Part shown: positions 53,148-61,294 of the stretch, piece after piece
Layout of the letters: each line of letters starts with the position of its first letter
Position numbering within the stretch: position 1 is the first letter of the stretch
Source of the DNA: Bacteroides bouchesdurhonensis
GTDB taxonomy: Bacteria; Bacteroidota; Bacteroidia; Bacteroidales; Bacteroidaceae
Reading direction: 5' to 3'
DNA length: 64,000 bases
Assembly: GCF_900155865.1 (NCBI RefSeq)
Contig: NZ_LT707006.1
Span: 4,008,577-4,072,576 of the forward strand
Translations under genes and position numbers: made by a program
Notes under the pieces: generated by a model
The model's database searches: none
Told to the model about the DNA's origin: nothing
What the model saw: only the letters and a program-made list of their open reading frames with translations

Positions 53148-53729
53148 ATGACAGGACTAGAGATTTGGCTGCTTGCAATAGGTTTGGCGATGGATTGTTT
53201 CGCTGTTTCGATTGCAAGCGGTATCATTTTGAAACGTATTCAATGGCAGCCAATGTTAGTGATGGCATTTGCTTTCGGCTTCTTTCAGGCTATCATGCCT
53301 TTTATTGGCTGGATGTGCGCCAATACTTTCAGTCATTTGATAGAAAGTGTAGATCACTGGATAGCTTTTGCCATTTTGGCTTTTCTAGGGGGACGAATGG
53401 TTTACGAATCTTTTAAAGAAGAAGGATGCAGACAGGAGTTTAACCCGGCAAGCCCGAAAGTGGTGCTTACGATGGCTATAGCAACAAGCATTGATGCACT
53501 GGCAATCGGTGTTTCTTTTGCTTTTTTGGGGATACAAGATTATAGAGATATCCTCTCTCCTATTCTCATTATCGGATTGGTATCACTCATCATGTCTCTT
53601 GTCGGACTTATTTTCGGTATCCGATGCGGGTGCGGTTGTGCACGAGAATTGAAAGCCGAACGATGGGGGGGAATTATTCTTATTATTATCGGAATTAAAA
53701 TATTGATCGAACATCTGTTCTTTCAATAA
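53148..53729 (+). CDS. mntP: Manganese efflux pump MntP
   Basis: 193 residues, six membrane helices. Both inverted halves carry the family's acidic metal site: AIGLAMDCFAVSIASGI (about 10-26) and TMAIATSIDALAIGVSFAFL (about 107-126). It exports Mn2+ from the cytoplasm. No yybP-ykoY riboswitch is visible; it starts 6 bp after the DUF6048 stop, so it is expressed with that operon. Confidence 0.95.
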   Translation: MTGLEIWLLAIGLAMDCFAVSIASGIILKRIQWQPMLVMAFAFGFFQAIMPFIGWMCANTFSHLIESVDHWIAFAILAFLGGRMVYESFKEEGCRQEFNPASPKVVLTMAIATSIDALAIGVSFAFLGIQDYRDILSPILIIGLVSLIMSLVGLIFGIRCGCGCARELKAERWGGIILIIIGIKILIEHLFFQ

Positions 53730-53753
53730 AATCTACATTAAATAGAAAGACGT

Positions 53754-54770
53754 ATGAAAACAAAGAAAAGTTTCATTTGGCTGGCTTTCCTGATTTTAGC
53801 CACAATCTGGATCTTGGTCAGACGTAATCAACAAAATGACTATAATAGCATTACCGGTTTTGTATTCGGAACAGTATATAACATTACCTATCAATATAAA
53901 GGTGATTTAAGCTCAGAAATAGAAGCTGAATTAAAACGTTTCGACTTTTCTTTATCACCATTCAATGATAGTTCGGTAATCAGCCGGGTCAATCGCAATG
54001 AAGAATTGGTAACAGATACTTTCTTCCAGAAATGTTTCAACCGTTCCATGGAGATTTCCCGCGAGACAAAAGGTGCTTTTGATATTACGGTAGCTCCGCT
54101 TGCAAATGCCTGGGGATTCGGTTTTAAGAAAGGAGCTTTCCCCGATTCATTAATGATAGACAGTTTATTACAAATAACTGGATATGATAAGGTGAAATTG
54201 GTAGATGGTAAAGTAATCAAAGACGATCCTCGCATGATGCTGAGTTGTAGTGCTGTAGCTAAAGGATATTCGGTAGATGTGGTAGCGCATTTTCTGGATA
54301 GTAAAGGTATCAAGAATTATATTGTCGATATAGGTGGCGAAGTGGTTGTAAAAGGAAAAAATTCTCAAGGTGGTTTATGGCGTGTCGGAATTAACAAACC
54401 CATTGACGATTCTCTATCCAGACAAAAAGACTTGCAAACCATACTTGAAATTACGAATGCCGGCCTGGCAACTTCAGGTAACTATCGTAATTATTATTAC
54501 AAGGATGGTAAGAAGTATGCACATACGATTGATCCCAGAACGGGATATCCTGTGCAACACAGTATTTTATCGTCTACGGTGATAGCTAAAGATTGTATGA
54601 CTGCTGATGCACTCGCTACCGCTTTTATGGTAATGGGATTGGAAGAAGCGGAGAAATTTTGCAAAGCGGACCCCAACATTAACGCTTACTTCATTTATAG
54701 TGGAAAAGATGGAAAATTTGAAACTTACTTCACAGAAGGAATGAAGAAGTACATAAAAGAAATTAAATAA
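53754..54770 (+). CDS. apbE: FAD:protein FMN transferase ApbE
   Basis: 338 residues with an N-terminal membrane anchor (SFIWLAFLILATIWILV). ApbE core: FDITVAPLANAWGFG, SCSAVAKGYSVDVVAHFLDS, YIVDIGGEVVVKGKNSQGGL and the C-terminal HTIDPRTGYPVQHSILSSTV / MTADALATAFMVMG with the catalytic acidic residues. It covalently attaches FMN to periplasmic proteins such as Nqr/Rnf subunits. It is last in the DUF6452-DUF6048-mntP-apbE series. Confidence 0.96.
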   Translation: MKTKKSFIWLAFLILATIWILVRRNQQNDYNSITGFVFGTVYNITYQYKGDLSSEIEAELKRFDFSLSPFNDSSVISRVNRNEELVTDTFFQKCFNRSMEISRETKGAFDITVAPLANAWGFGFKKGAFPDSLMIDSLLQITGYDKVKLVDGKVIKDDPRMMLSCSAVAKGYSVDVVAHFLDSKGIKNYIVDIGGEVVVKGKNSQGGLWRVGINKPIDDSLSRQKDLQTILEITNAGLATSGNYRNYYYKDGKKYAHTIDPRTGYPVQHSILSSTVIAKDCMTADALATAFMVMGLEEAEKFCKADPNINAYFIYSGKDGKFETYFTEGMKKYIKEIK

Positions 54771-54787
54771 AAAAGAGAAAATAAGGA

Positions 54788-54826
54788 ATAAAAAAAGGCT
54801 CTGTTTCATGTACGCAGAGCCTTTGT
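54788..54826. terminator. Bidirectional terminator
   Basis: AAAGGCTCTG / CAGAGCCTTT stem (54794-54803 / 54815-54824) with an A-run before it, between convergent apbE and DUF486. Confidence 0.8.
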
Positions 54827-54879
54827 TCTGTCCAAACGGGCATTCAGTATCGATTGTCTATTTAAAAGGTATCAAAAAA

Positions 54880-55248
54880 CTATTTCATGAATACGAAATA
54901 CACAGCTGCAATCAGGCAGACGAATGCGGCAAAATGATTCCAATGCAACGCTTCGCCTTTAAAAAGGACAGTAGTGAATATAGTAAAAATAACAAGCGTT
55001 ATCACTTCTTGAATTACTTTCAGCTGCATTAAAGTAAACGGACCTCCATTACCAATAAAACCAATTCGATTCGCCGGAATCTGACAGGAGTACTCTGCAA
55101 GTGCAATAAACCATGAGAACAATATGACTGTATAAAGAGGCCAGTTCGAAATAATTTTCATTTCCTGCAACTTCAAATGTCCGTACCAAGCAAAAGTCAT
55201 AAAGACATTAGAGACAATCAGTAATAAAATGGTGTATGTCGCTTTCAT
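54880..55248 (-). CDS. DMT-type small membrane protein (DUF486)
   Basis: 122 residues with four membrane helices (1-20, 37-55, 70-95, 103-121). The motif SNVFMTFAWYGHLKLQ and IALAEYSCQIPANRIGFIGN are diagnostic of the DUF486 group within the drug/metabolite transporter superfamily. The transported compound is unknown. It is 15 bp downstream of ttcA on the same strand. Confidence 0.9.
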   Translation of the reverse strand: MKATYTILLLIVSNVFMTFAWYGHLKLQEMKIISNWPLYTVILFSWFIALAEYSCQIPANRIGFIGNGGPFTLMQLKVIQEVITLVIFTIFTTVLFKGEALHWNHFAAFVCLIAAVYFVFMK

Positions 55249-55263
55249 AATGTAAAAGTTATA

Positions 55264-56010
55264 TTAATCTATTTTATCCGGTAATAATTCTTCCTGAACA
55301 TTCGTCATGCTTCCCCATAGACTGAATCGTGCCTCCGGATTCATTTTTTCCAACTGTTGTAGAATTCCTTTCATGTCGCTCCGGCTGGATTGTGATTCAT
55401 AAGGGCAATGCTTTACTTGCTTTCGATAATTATGTAAAGCAGCCAACTCTATTAAATCTGATTCGTGCACCAAACACATCGGACGAATAATCGTCATATC
55501 GAATTTCTTCATCTCCAGTCGGGGTGGCATAGTGCTGAAAGCTCCCTGATATGTGATATTCATCAAAAGAGTTTCAAGAATATCATCCATGTGATGTCCT
55601 AAAGCAATCTTATTGCAACCTTGTTCTTTAGCAATCGTAAACAAAGCTTTCCTACGATTCCAGGAACAGAGGAAACAAGGAGACTTACGCGTATCTGTAG
55701 CAGGATCAAAAGAAGTTTCATACTGTACAAAAGGTACTCCAAATGTCTCACAATGTGCTTTCAAATATTCTGTATCACTCTGATAAGGTATATTTGTCAT
55801 CACTACATGAGCTGCTACTACCGAGAAACGTGGTTTATAGATACGGGCACGTTTACCCAACAATTCGACAAGTGCCAAAGAATCTTTTCCACCCGACAGT
55901 CCAATGAGGATTTTATCCCCTTCTTCTATCAGGCCATATTGCACCACTCCTTTATTAAAACGCCGTTCAATACGGCGAATCATCTTCTCTTCTTCGGTAA
56001 ACTGTGTCAT
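55264..56010 (-). CDS. ttcA: tRNA 2-thiocytidine synthetase TtcA
   Basis: 248 residues from ATG 56010 (MTQFTEEEKMIRRIERRFNK); an earlier ATG at 56031 overlaps the predicted -7 box TACTTTTG (56029-56036, minus strand) and is less likely. PP-loop ILIGLSGGKDSLALVE binds ATP, CFLCSWNRRKALF gives the CxxC pair that holds an Fe-S cluster, and GHHMDDILETLLMNITYQG is the family motif. It thiolates C32 of certain tRNAs. Confidence 0.93.
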   Translation of the reverse strand: MTQFTEEEKMIRRIERRFNKGVVQYGLIEEGDKILIGLSGGKDSLALVELLGKRARIYKPRFSVVAAHVVMTNIPYQSDTEYLKAHCETFGVPFVQYETSFDPATDTRKSPCFLCSWNRRKALFTIAKEQGCNKIALGHHMDDILETLLMNITYQGAFSTMPPRLEMKKFDMTIIRPMCLVHESDLIELAALHNYRKQVKHCPYESQSSRSDMKGILQQLEKMNPEARFSLWGSMTNVQEELLPDKID

Positions 56011-56109
56011 AACTTCAAAAATCGGCTGCAAAAGTAAACGAAAAGAATGATTTAAAGAAGAATTAACATAATAGAATCTCTAAAAAAGAGTTTATTTCTA
56101 ATAAATTTG

Positions 56110-56117
56110 TATTTTTG
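56110..56117 (+). promoter_or_regulatory. Predicted -7 box of the TPR/PD40-nfeD-floA operon
   Basis: TATTTTTG, 75 bp before the ATG at 56193. Confidence 0.45.
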
Positions 56118-56192
56118 AACAGTTGATAGATTAATGAATAACTGACATACGATTGTCTTCTATAAATCTATCATTCATAAACGCTAAAAACG

Positions 56193-57620
56193 ATGAAAAG
56201 AAAATATATTCTACTTTTAATTTGCAGCTTTTTCCTGAGTGGAATCTCTGCTCAAACCATTGAACAGGCTCGCGCCTTATATACTAAAGGTAATTATGAA
56301 GAAGCCAAACCGATCTTTAAGAAATATGTCAAATCCCAACCGTCAAATGGTAACTATAACTTTTGGTATGGAGTATGTTGTTTGAAGACTGGAGAGCCTG
56401 AAGAAGCAATTCCATATTTGGAGGTTGCTGTCAAGAAACGTGTTACTACCGGACAACTCTATTTGGGACAGGCATACAATGATAGCTATCAATTCGAAGA
56501 TGCAATAGAATGCTACGAAGAGTACATTGAAGAACTGAATAAACGCAAAAAACCGACAGAAGACGTTGAAGCTCTTTTGGAAAAAAGTAAATCGGACTTG
56601 CGTATGCTAAAAGGTGTCGAAGAAGTTTGTATTATTGATAGTTTTGTGGTAGATAAGGCCAACTTTCTGGCAACCTACAAAATCAGTGAAGAATCCGGCA
56701 AGTTATTTACTTTCAACGAATTCTTTCAAACAGAAGGAAATCATCCGGGAACAGTATACGAAACTGAAATAGGAAACAAAATATATTACAGTGAGCAAGG
56801 AGAAAGGGGAAACTTGGATATATTTTCAAAAAACAAACTTGCGAATGAATGGAGTAATGGACGTCCATTGCCCGGTAGTATCAACGAATCCGGAAATGCC
56901 AATTATCCTTTTGTATTATCAGACGGACTGACTATTTATTATGCGACAGATGGTGAAGGACTAGGCGGCTATGATATTTTCGTCACCCGCTACAATACCA
57001 ATACGGACAGTTATCTGACTCCGGAAAATGTAGGTATGCCATTCAATTCTCCGTACAATGATTATATGCATGTGATCGACGAATACAATAACTTAGGATG
57101 GTTTGCTTCGGACCGTTTCCAACCGGAAGGTAAAGTCTGTATTTATGTGTTCATCCCTAACTCATCTAAGAAAACATACAACTATGAAGCGATGGATACG
57201 CAGCAAATCATCCGACTATCCCAGATTCATTCACTAAAAGAAACTTGGAAAGATGAGAATGAAGTCAATGAAGCTTTGCAACGTTTGCAGGAGGCGATTA
57301 ATCATAAACCTCAGGAACGTCGTACCATAGATTTTGAATTTGTTATTGATGATAACACGACCTATTATCTGTTGAACGACTTTAAATCTCCCAAAGCCAA
57401 ACAGCTTTTCCAACGTTATCAACAGCTTGAAAAAGATTACTTGCAACAGGTAGACAAACTGGAAAACCAACGCCAGCAATATGCTCAAGCAAACAAACAA
57501 GGTAAAGATAAAATGGCTCCGGCTATCCTTGATTTGGAGAAAAGAGTCTTGCAAATGTCCGGAGAACTGGATACTCTCGCTGTAAGTATCCGTAATGCAG
57601 AAAAAACAAACTCTAAATAA
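56193..57620 (+). CDS. Exported TPR and PD40 beta-propeller protein
   Basis: 475 residues with a signal peptide (YILLLICSFFLSGISAQ). Tetratricopeptide-like helices span about 20-130 (QARALYTKGNYEEAKPIFKK, YLGQAYNDSYQFEDAIECYE). WD40-like PD40 strands follow (about 180-310: IYYSEQGERGNLDIF, TIYYATDGEGLGGYDIFVTR, YNNLGWFASDRFQPEGKVCI), and then a long coiled-coil tail (about 330-470). It resembles OmpA-associated PorE/PD40 envelope proteins but lacks the OmpA domain. It is upstream of nfeD and floA with 9- and 25-bp gaps, suggesting a shared envelope role. Confidence 0.82.
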   Translation: MKRKYILLLICSFFLSGISAQTIEQARALYTKGNYEEAKPIFKKYVKSQPSNGNYNFWYGVCCLKTGEPEEAIPYLEVAVKKRVTTGQLYLGQAYNDSYQFEDAIECYEEYIEELNKRKKPTEDVEALLEKSKSDLRMLKGVEEVCIIDSFVVDKANFLATYKISEESGKLFTFNEFFQTEGNHPGTVYETEIGNKIYYSEQGERGNLDIFSKNKLANEWSNGRPLPGSINESGNANYPFVLSDGLTIYYATDGEGLGGYDIFVTRYNTNTDSYLTPENVGMPFNSPYNDYMHVIDEYNNLGWFASDRFQPEGKVCIYVFIPNSSKKTYNYEAMDTQQIIRLSQIHSLKETWKDENEVNEALQRLQEAINHKPQERRTIDFEFVIDDNTTYYLLNDFKSPKAKQLFQRYQQLEKDYLQQVDKLENQRQQYAQANKQGKDKMAPAILDLEKRVLQMSGELDTLAVSIRNAEKTNSK

Positions 57621-57629
57621 AACAGAACT

Positions 57630-58100
57630 ATGGATATACTAATTATCGCCGTTCTCATTATTGCCGCAGTGATACTATTTTTAGTTGAACTGTTTGTGAT
57701 CCCGGGTATTAGCCTGGCAGGTATTTCAGCACTTGTCTGTATTGTCTATGCCAACTTTTATGCGTTCGCTAATCTGGGCATGGCAGCCGGATTTATCACT
57801 TTAGGAATATCGACAGTAGCTTGTATCGGCTCTTTGGTCTGGTTTATGCGATCAAAGATGTTGGACAAACTAGCTCTAAAAAAAGACATCGACTCTACTA
57901 TAGACCGTAGCGCAGAAAAGAAAATAAAAGTGGGTGATACTGGAATCAGTACAACTCGTCTGGCACAAATCGGCTATGCCGACATTGACGGCAATATTGT
58001 AGAAGTAAAATCAATGGATGGTTTTCTTAATGAGAAAACTCCGATCATTGTCAGCCGGATTACCGACGGTACAATCATGGTCGAGAAGCTGAAAAACTAA
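57630..58100 (+). CDS. NfeD-family membrane protein
   Basis: 156 residues. Two to three N-terminal membrane helices (about 3-75: AVLIIAAVILFLVELFVIPG, ISLAGISALVCIVYANF) and a C-terminal OB-fold (about 100-156: KVGDTGISTTRLAQIGYADI, EVKSMDGFLNEKTPIIVSRI). NfeD proteins pair with flotillins; here floA is the next gene, 25 bp downstream. This is the short, protease-less NfeD form. Confidence 0.93.
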   Translation: MDILIIAVLIIAAVILFLVELFVIPGISLAGISALVCIVYANFYAFANLGMAAGFITLGISTVACIGSLVWFMRSKMLDKLALKKDIDSTIDRSAEKKIKVGDTGISTTRLAQIGYADIDGNIVEVKSMDGFLNEKTPIIVSRITDGTIMVEKLKN

Positions 58101-58125
58101 ATATTCACTTTAATACAAACTATCA

Positions 58126-59127
58126 ATGGACACATCTTTTTATTTGCCTATCTTTCTGATAGTCGGAGGTATTATCTTCGTGATAATATTTTTCCATTAC
58201 GTGCCGTTCTTCCTTTGGTTGTCGGCCAAAGTATCCGGAGTTAATATCTCGCTGATACAGTTATTCTTAATGCGTATTCGTAACGTTCCTCCTTATATTC
58301 TCGTTCCGGGAATGATTGAGGCTCATAAAGCGGGACTGAAAAATATTACGCGAGATGAATTGGAAGCTCACTATCTGGCGGGCGGCCATGTAGAAAAGGT
58401 TGTACATGCCCTGGTATCTGCATCGAAAGCTAACATTGAATTGCCTTTCCAAATGGCTACTGCCATTGACTTGGCCGGACGTGACGTATTCGAAGCTGTA
58501 CAAATGTCTGTAAACCCGAAAGTTATTGATACTCCTCCTGTAACAGCTGTTGCAAAAGATGGTATCCAGTTGATTGCCAAAGCACGTGTAACAGTACGTG
58601 CCAACATCCGCCAGTTAGTCGGTGGTGCCGGTGAAGATACAATTCTTGCCCGCGTAGGCGAAGGGATCGTTTCTTCTATCGGTTCTTCTGAAAGCCACAA
58701 GTCAGTGCTCGAAAATCCGGATTCTATTTCCAAACTTGTACTTCGTAAAGGTTTGGATGCAGGTACTGCCTTCGAAATTCTATCCATTGATATTGCAGAT
58801 ATCGATATAGGTAAAAATATCGGTGCCGCTTTACAAATCGACCAAGCTAATGCTGATAAGAATATTGCTCAGGCTAAAGCGGAAGAACGTCGTGCCATGG
58901 CTGTTGCTTCCGAACAAGAAATGAAAGCTAAGGCCCAAGAAGCTCGTGCTAAAGTTATCGAGGCAGAAGCAGAAGTTCCGAAAGCAATGGCAGAAGCTTT
59001 CCGTAGCGGTAATCTGGGAATTATGGATTACTATCGGATGAAAAATATCGAAGCTGATACTTCAATGCGCGAAAATATTGCAAAACCAGCTTCTAGTGGC
59101 AATACGAACCAACCTTTGAGTAAATAA
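58126..59127 (+). CDS. floA: Flotillin-like protein FloA
   Basis: 333 residues. One N-terminal membrane hairpin (about 8-28) then a prohibitin/SPFH-type domain: NVSLIQLFLMRIRNVPPYIL-like start (VNISLIQLFLMRIRNVPPYI), FQMATAIDLAGRDVFEAVQM, NIRQLVGGAGEDTILARVGE. A long Ala/Glu-rich coiled coil (about 235-290: DQANADKNIAQAKAEERRAM, QEARAKVIEAEAEVPKAM) follows. It forms functional membrane microdomains. Partner nfeD precedes it, as in Bacillus yqeZ-floA. Confidence 0.95.
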   Translation: MDTSFYLPIFLIVGGIIFVIIFFHYVPFFLWLSAKVSGVNISLIQLFLMRIRNVPPYILVPGMIEAHKAGLKNITRDELEAHYLAGGHVEKVVHALVSASKANIELPFQMATAIDLAGRDVFEAVQMSVNPKVIDTPPVTAVAKDGIQLIAKARVTVRANIRQLVGGAGEDTILARVGEGIVSSIGSSESHKSVLENPDSISKLVLRKGLDAGTAFEILSIDIADIDIGKNIGAALQIDQANADKNIAQAKAEERRAMAVASEQEMKAKAQEARAKVIEAEAEVPKAMAEAFRSGNLGIMDYYRMKNIEADTSMRENIAKPASSGNTNQPLSK

Positions 59128-59128
59128 G

Positions 59129-59262
59129 AGACTTATCTCTGGTAAAAGAGATAAGGGAGGTGGAAATTTACTACTGATGTTTTAATAAAACTTTTCCTAG
59201 TCAGGATTGTTCTTATTTTATAAAACACAAGTAAAAATTCCACTAAAATATAAACTATAGCA
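59129..59262. terminator. Probable terminator after floA
   Basis: CTTATCTCT / AGAGATAAG stem just after the stop (about 59131-59155); the following run is G-rich rather than T-rich, so termination efficiency is doubtful. Confidence 0.4.
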
Positions 59263-59359
59263 TTGGGAACTGATTAAAAAAAGAATCTTTTATACCCTCT
59301 CTTGCGAATAGCAGTAAAGGGAGTAAGATGAAGTTTCTAACTTTTTAGCCAGTTCCCAA
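59263..59359 (+). promoter_or_regulatory. Structured leader upstream of the nucleoside phosphorylase
   Basis: A 10-bp perfect pair TTGGGAACTG (59263-59272) / CAGTTCCCAA (59350-59359) encloses about 77 nt containing a smaller pair (TACCCT near 59294 with AGGGAGTA near 59317). It ends 20 nt before the ATG, where it could control translation. No known riboswitch class was recognised. Confidence 0.4.
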
Positions 59360-59379
59360 ATGTTTTAAATCATAGCATT

Positions 59380-60258
59380 ATGAAAAAATACTTTCCATCC
59401 TCAGAACTGATTATCAACGAAGACGGTTCAGTATTCCATCTTCATGTTAAGCCCGAATGGTTGGCTGACAAAGTAATCCTGGTAGGTGATCCTGGTCGCG
59501 TAGCACTCGTAGCTTCTCATTTCGAAAACAAAGAATGCGAAGTGGAAAGCCGCGAGTTTAAAACTGTTACCGGAACTTATAAGGGAAAACGAATAACAGT
59601 GGTATCTACGGGTATCGGTTGCGATAACATAGATATTGTGATGAATGAACTGGATGCTCTCGCCAATATCAATTTTGAAACCCGAGAAGAAAAGGATGAA
59701 TTCCGCCAGCTAGAATTAGTACGCATCGGTACTTGTGGCGGTTTACAGCCTAATACTCCGGTAGGAACGTTCATCTGTTCACAGAAATCTATTGGATTTG
59801 ATGGCCTTTTAAATTTCTATGCCGGACGTAATGCAGTATGCGACCTGCCTTTTGAACGTGCTTTCATCAACCATATGGGATGGTCAGGCAATATGTGTGC
59901 TCCGGCTCCCTATGTTATTGACGCCAGCGAAGAATTAATCGAAAGAATTGCCAAAGATGATATGGTACGTGGTGTCACAATTGCTGCCGGAGGATTCTTC
60001 GGTCCACAAGGACGTGAGTTACGTATCCCTTTAGCAGATCCCAAGCAAAATGATAAGATTGAAGCATTCGAATACAAAGGTTTTAAGATTACCAATTTCG
60101 AAATGGAAAGTTCAGCACTGGCAGGACTTAGTCGTTTAATGGGACATAAAGCGATGACTGTTTGTATGGTAATAGCCAACCGACTGATAAAAGAAGCGAA
60201 TACTGGTTATAAGAATACAATCGACATATTGGTAAGAACAGTTTTGGATAGAATCTAG
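59380..60258 (+). CDS. Nucleoside phosphorylase (uridine phosphorylase type)
   Basis: 292 residues. VGDPGRVALVASHFE (phosphate-binding loop, about 34-48), VVSTGIGCDNIDIVMNELDA, RIGTCGGLQPNTPVGTFICS and the late NFEMESSALAGLSRLMGHKA (the ribose-contacting Glu-Met-Glu-like NFEMES) identify the NP-I family. It splits a nucleoside with phosphate to base and ribose-1-phosphate. Uridine-type specificity is the best guess; purine use is not excluded. It is monocistronic with a structured leader. Confidence 0.9.
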   Translation: MKKYFPSSELIINEDGSVFHLHVKPEWLADKVILVGDPGRVALVASHFENKECEVESREFKTVTGTYKGKRITVVSTGIGCDNIDIVMNELDALANINFETREEKDEFRQLELVRIGTCGGLQPNTPVGTFICSQKSIGFDGLLNFYAGRNAVCDLPFERAFINHMGWSGNMCAPAPYVIDASEELIERIAKDDMVRGVTIAAGGFFGPQGRELRIPLADPKQNDKIEAFEYKGFKITNFEMESSALAGLSRLMGHKAMTVCMVIANRLIKEANTGYKNTIDILVRTVLDRI

Positions 60259-60627
60259 AATTAAGAATGACTCTTAAAGTTGCTAAGAATATCTTTGTTT
60301 TTCTATAGATGTGTATAAATGAAAATATACGTACTCTTTCAAAATTAGTTTGCTATATATGGATGACCTTCGATAATATCTTTTCATTCTGAGCGTAGTG
60401 AAGAATCTTCTCTTCTTTGTATATGAAGAAGAGGAGATTCTTCACTACAGTCATCTGACTATACCATATATATATATTAAAATCAAAAGATGTTATGAGC
60501 GAAGCTAATGACGGATACTATAATTGACTATAGTATTAATTATGATGTACTACTTGGTTTTAATAACTTGACTTTTGGCAGACTTCTACCAAATTTATTA
60601 AAATAAGGTGAGTCTGTTTCAAAAGAA
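60259..60627. repeat. Intergenic region with a 23-bp inverted repeat
   Basis: Arms at 60395-60417 and 60426-60448 (GTAGTGAAGAATCTTCTCTT.. versus ..AGGAGATTCTTCACTAC) match at 22 of 23 positions around an 8-nt loop, giving a long hairpin. It may be a REP- or MITE-like repeat. No gene is seen in the rest of the region. Confidence 0.7.
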
Positions 60628-61287
60628 TCAATAGCCAATCGTAAACCGTTCCCGATGATGTTGAGGATATTCTAATTCGTCAATCATTGCAGCTGCATAG
60701 TCTTCTACAGAAATATGACTATTGCCTACAATATCCACAATCATATCATCTTTTCCTAAACGATAACGTCCAGTACGTACTCCCGGTTTCATATCAGCTG
60801 CCGGAGAGAAAAACACCCAATCCACTTCCTTTTCCTTTTTCAAGAATTTCAAATAGAATTCGCCTAAAGCTTTTACTCCTGGTAAAATATTCTCCGGCAC
60901 CTCTCCCGAATCCATCAATCGCAATCCCGGAGCAATAAACAATGAACCGGCTCCGCCTACCATCAGAAAACGATCCACTCCTGCTTTCTTCACTCCATCA
61001 ATAATAGTCAGATAAACTTTTATGGTTTCCTCATATATATTGGGATTATTCCATCCCGGATTAAATGCACTGATTACAGCATCAGCTCCTTTACAAACTT
61101 CGCACACCTGCTCCAGCGAAGACACATCTGCTTTCACCACTTTCAGTTTTTCATTCTCAATTTTTATCTTTTCCGGATGACGAACTACGGCTGTAATCTC
61201 GAAATCACGATTCAAAGCCTCATTCAGAAGGGCAGATCCGACAAAACCACTAGCACCTAAGAGGACAATCTTTTTCACTTTCTTCAT
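60628..61287 (-). CDS. NAD(P)-binding SDR/NmrA-like protein
   Basis: 219 residues from ATG 61287 (MKKVKKIVLLGASGFVGSAL). An upstream in-frame ATG at 61308 lies inside the terminal repeat of the neighbouring insertion element and would add MKKPCWN. Rossmann loop LLGASGFVGSALL binds NAD(P); AVVRHPEKIKIENEKLKVVK and GADAVISAFNPG are typical of the atypical SDR a5/NmrA-like family. Substrate unknown. The element separates the gene from its original promoter, so expression may be changed or rely on the element. Confidence 0.85.
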   Translation of the reverse strand: MKKVKKIVLLGASGFVGSALLNEALNRDFEITAVVRHPEKIKIENEKLKVVKADVSSLEQVCEVCKGADAVISAFNPGWNNPNIYEETIKVYLTIIDGVKKAGVDRFLMVGGAGSLFIAPGLRLMDSGEVPENILPGVKALGEFYLKFLKKEKEVDWVFFSPAADMKPGVRTGRYRLGKDDMIVDIVGNSHISVEDYAAAMIDELEYPQHHRERFTIGY

Positions 61288-61294
61288 ATTCCAA
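61286..61294. repeat. Left target-site duplication of IS copy 2
   Basis: ATATTCCAA, repeated exactly at 62828-62836; its first two bases are part of the start codon of the adjacent gene. Confidence 0.95.
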
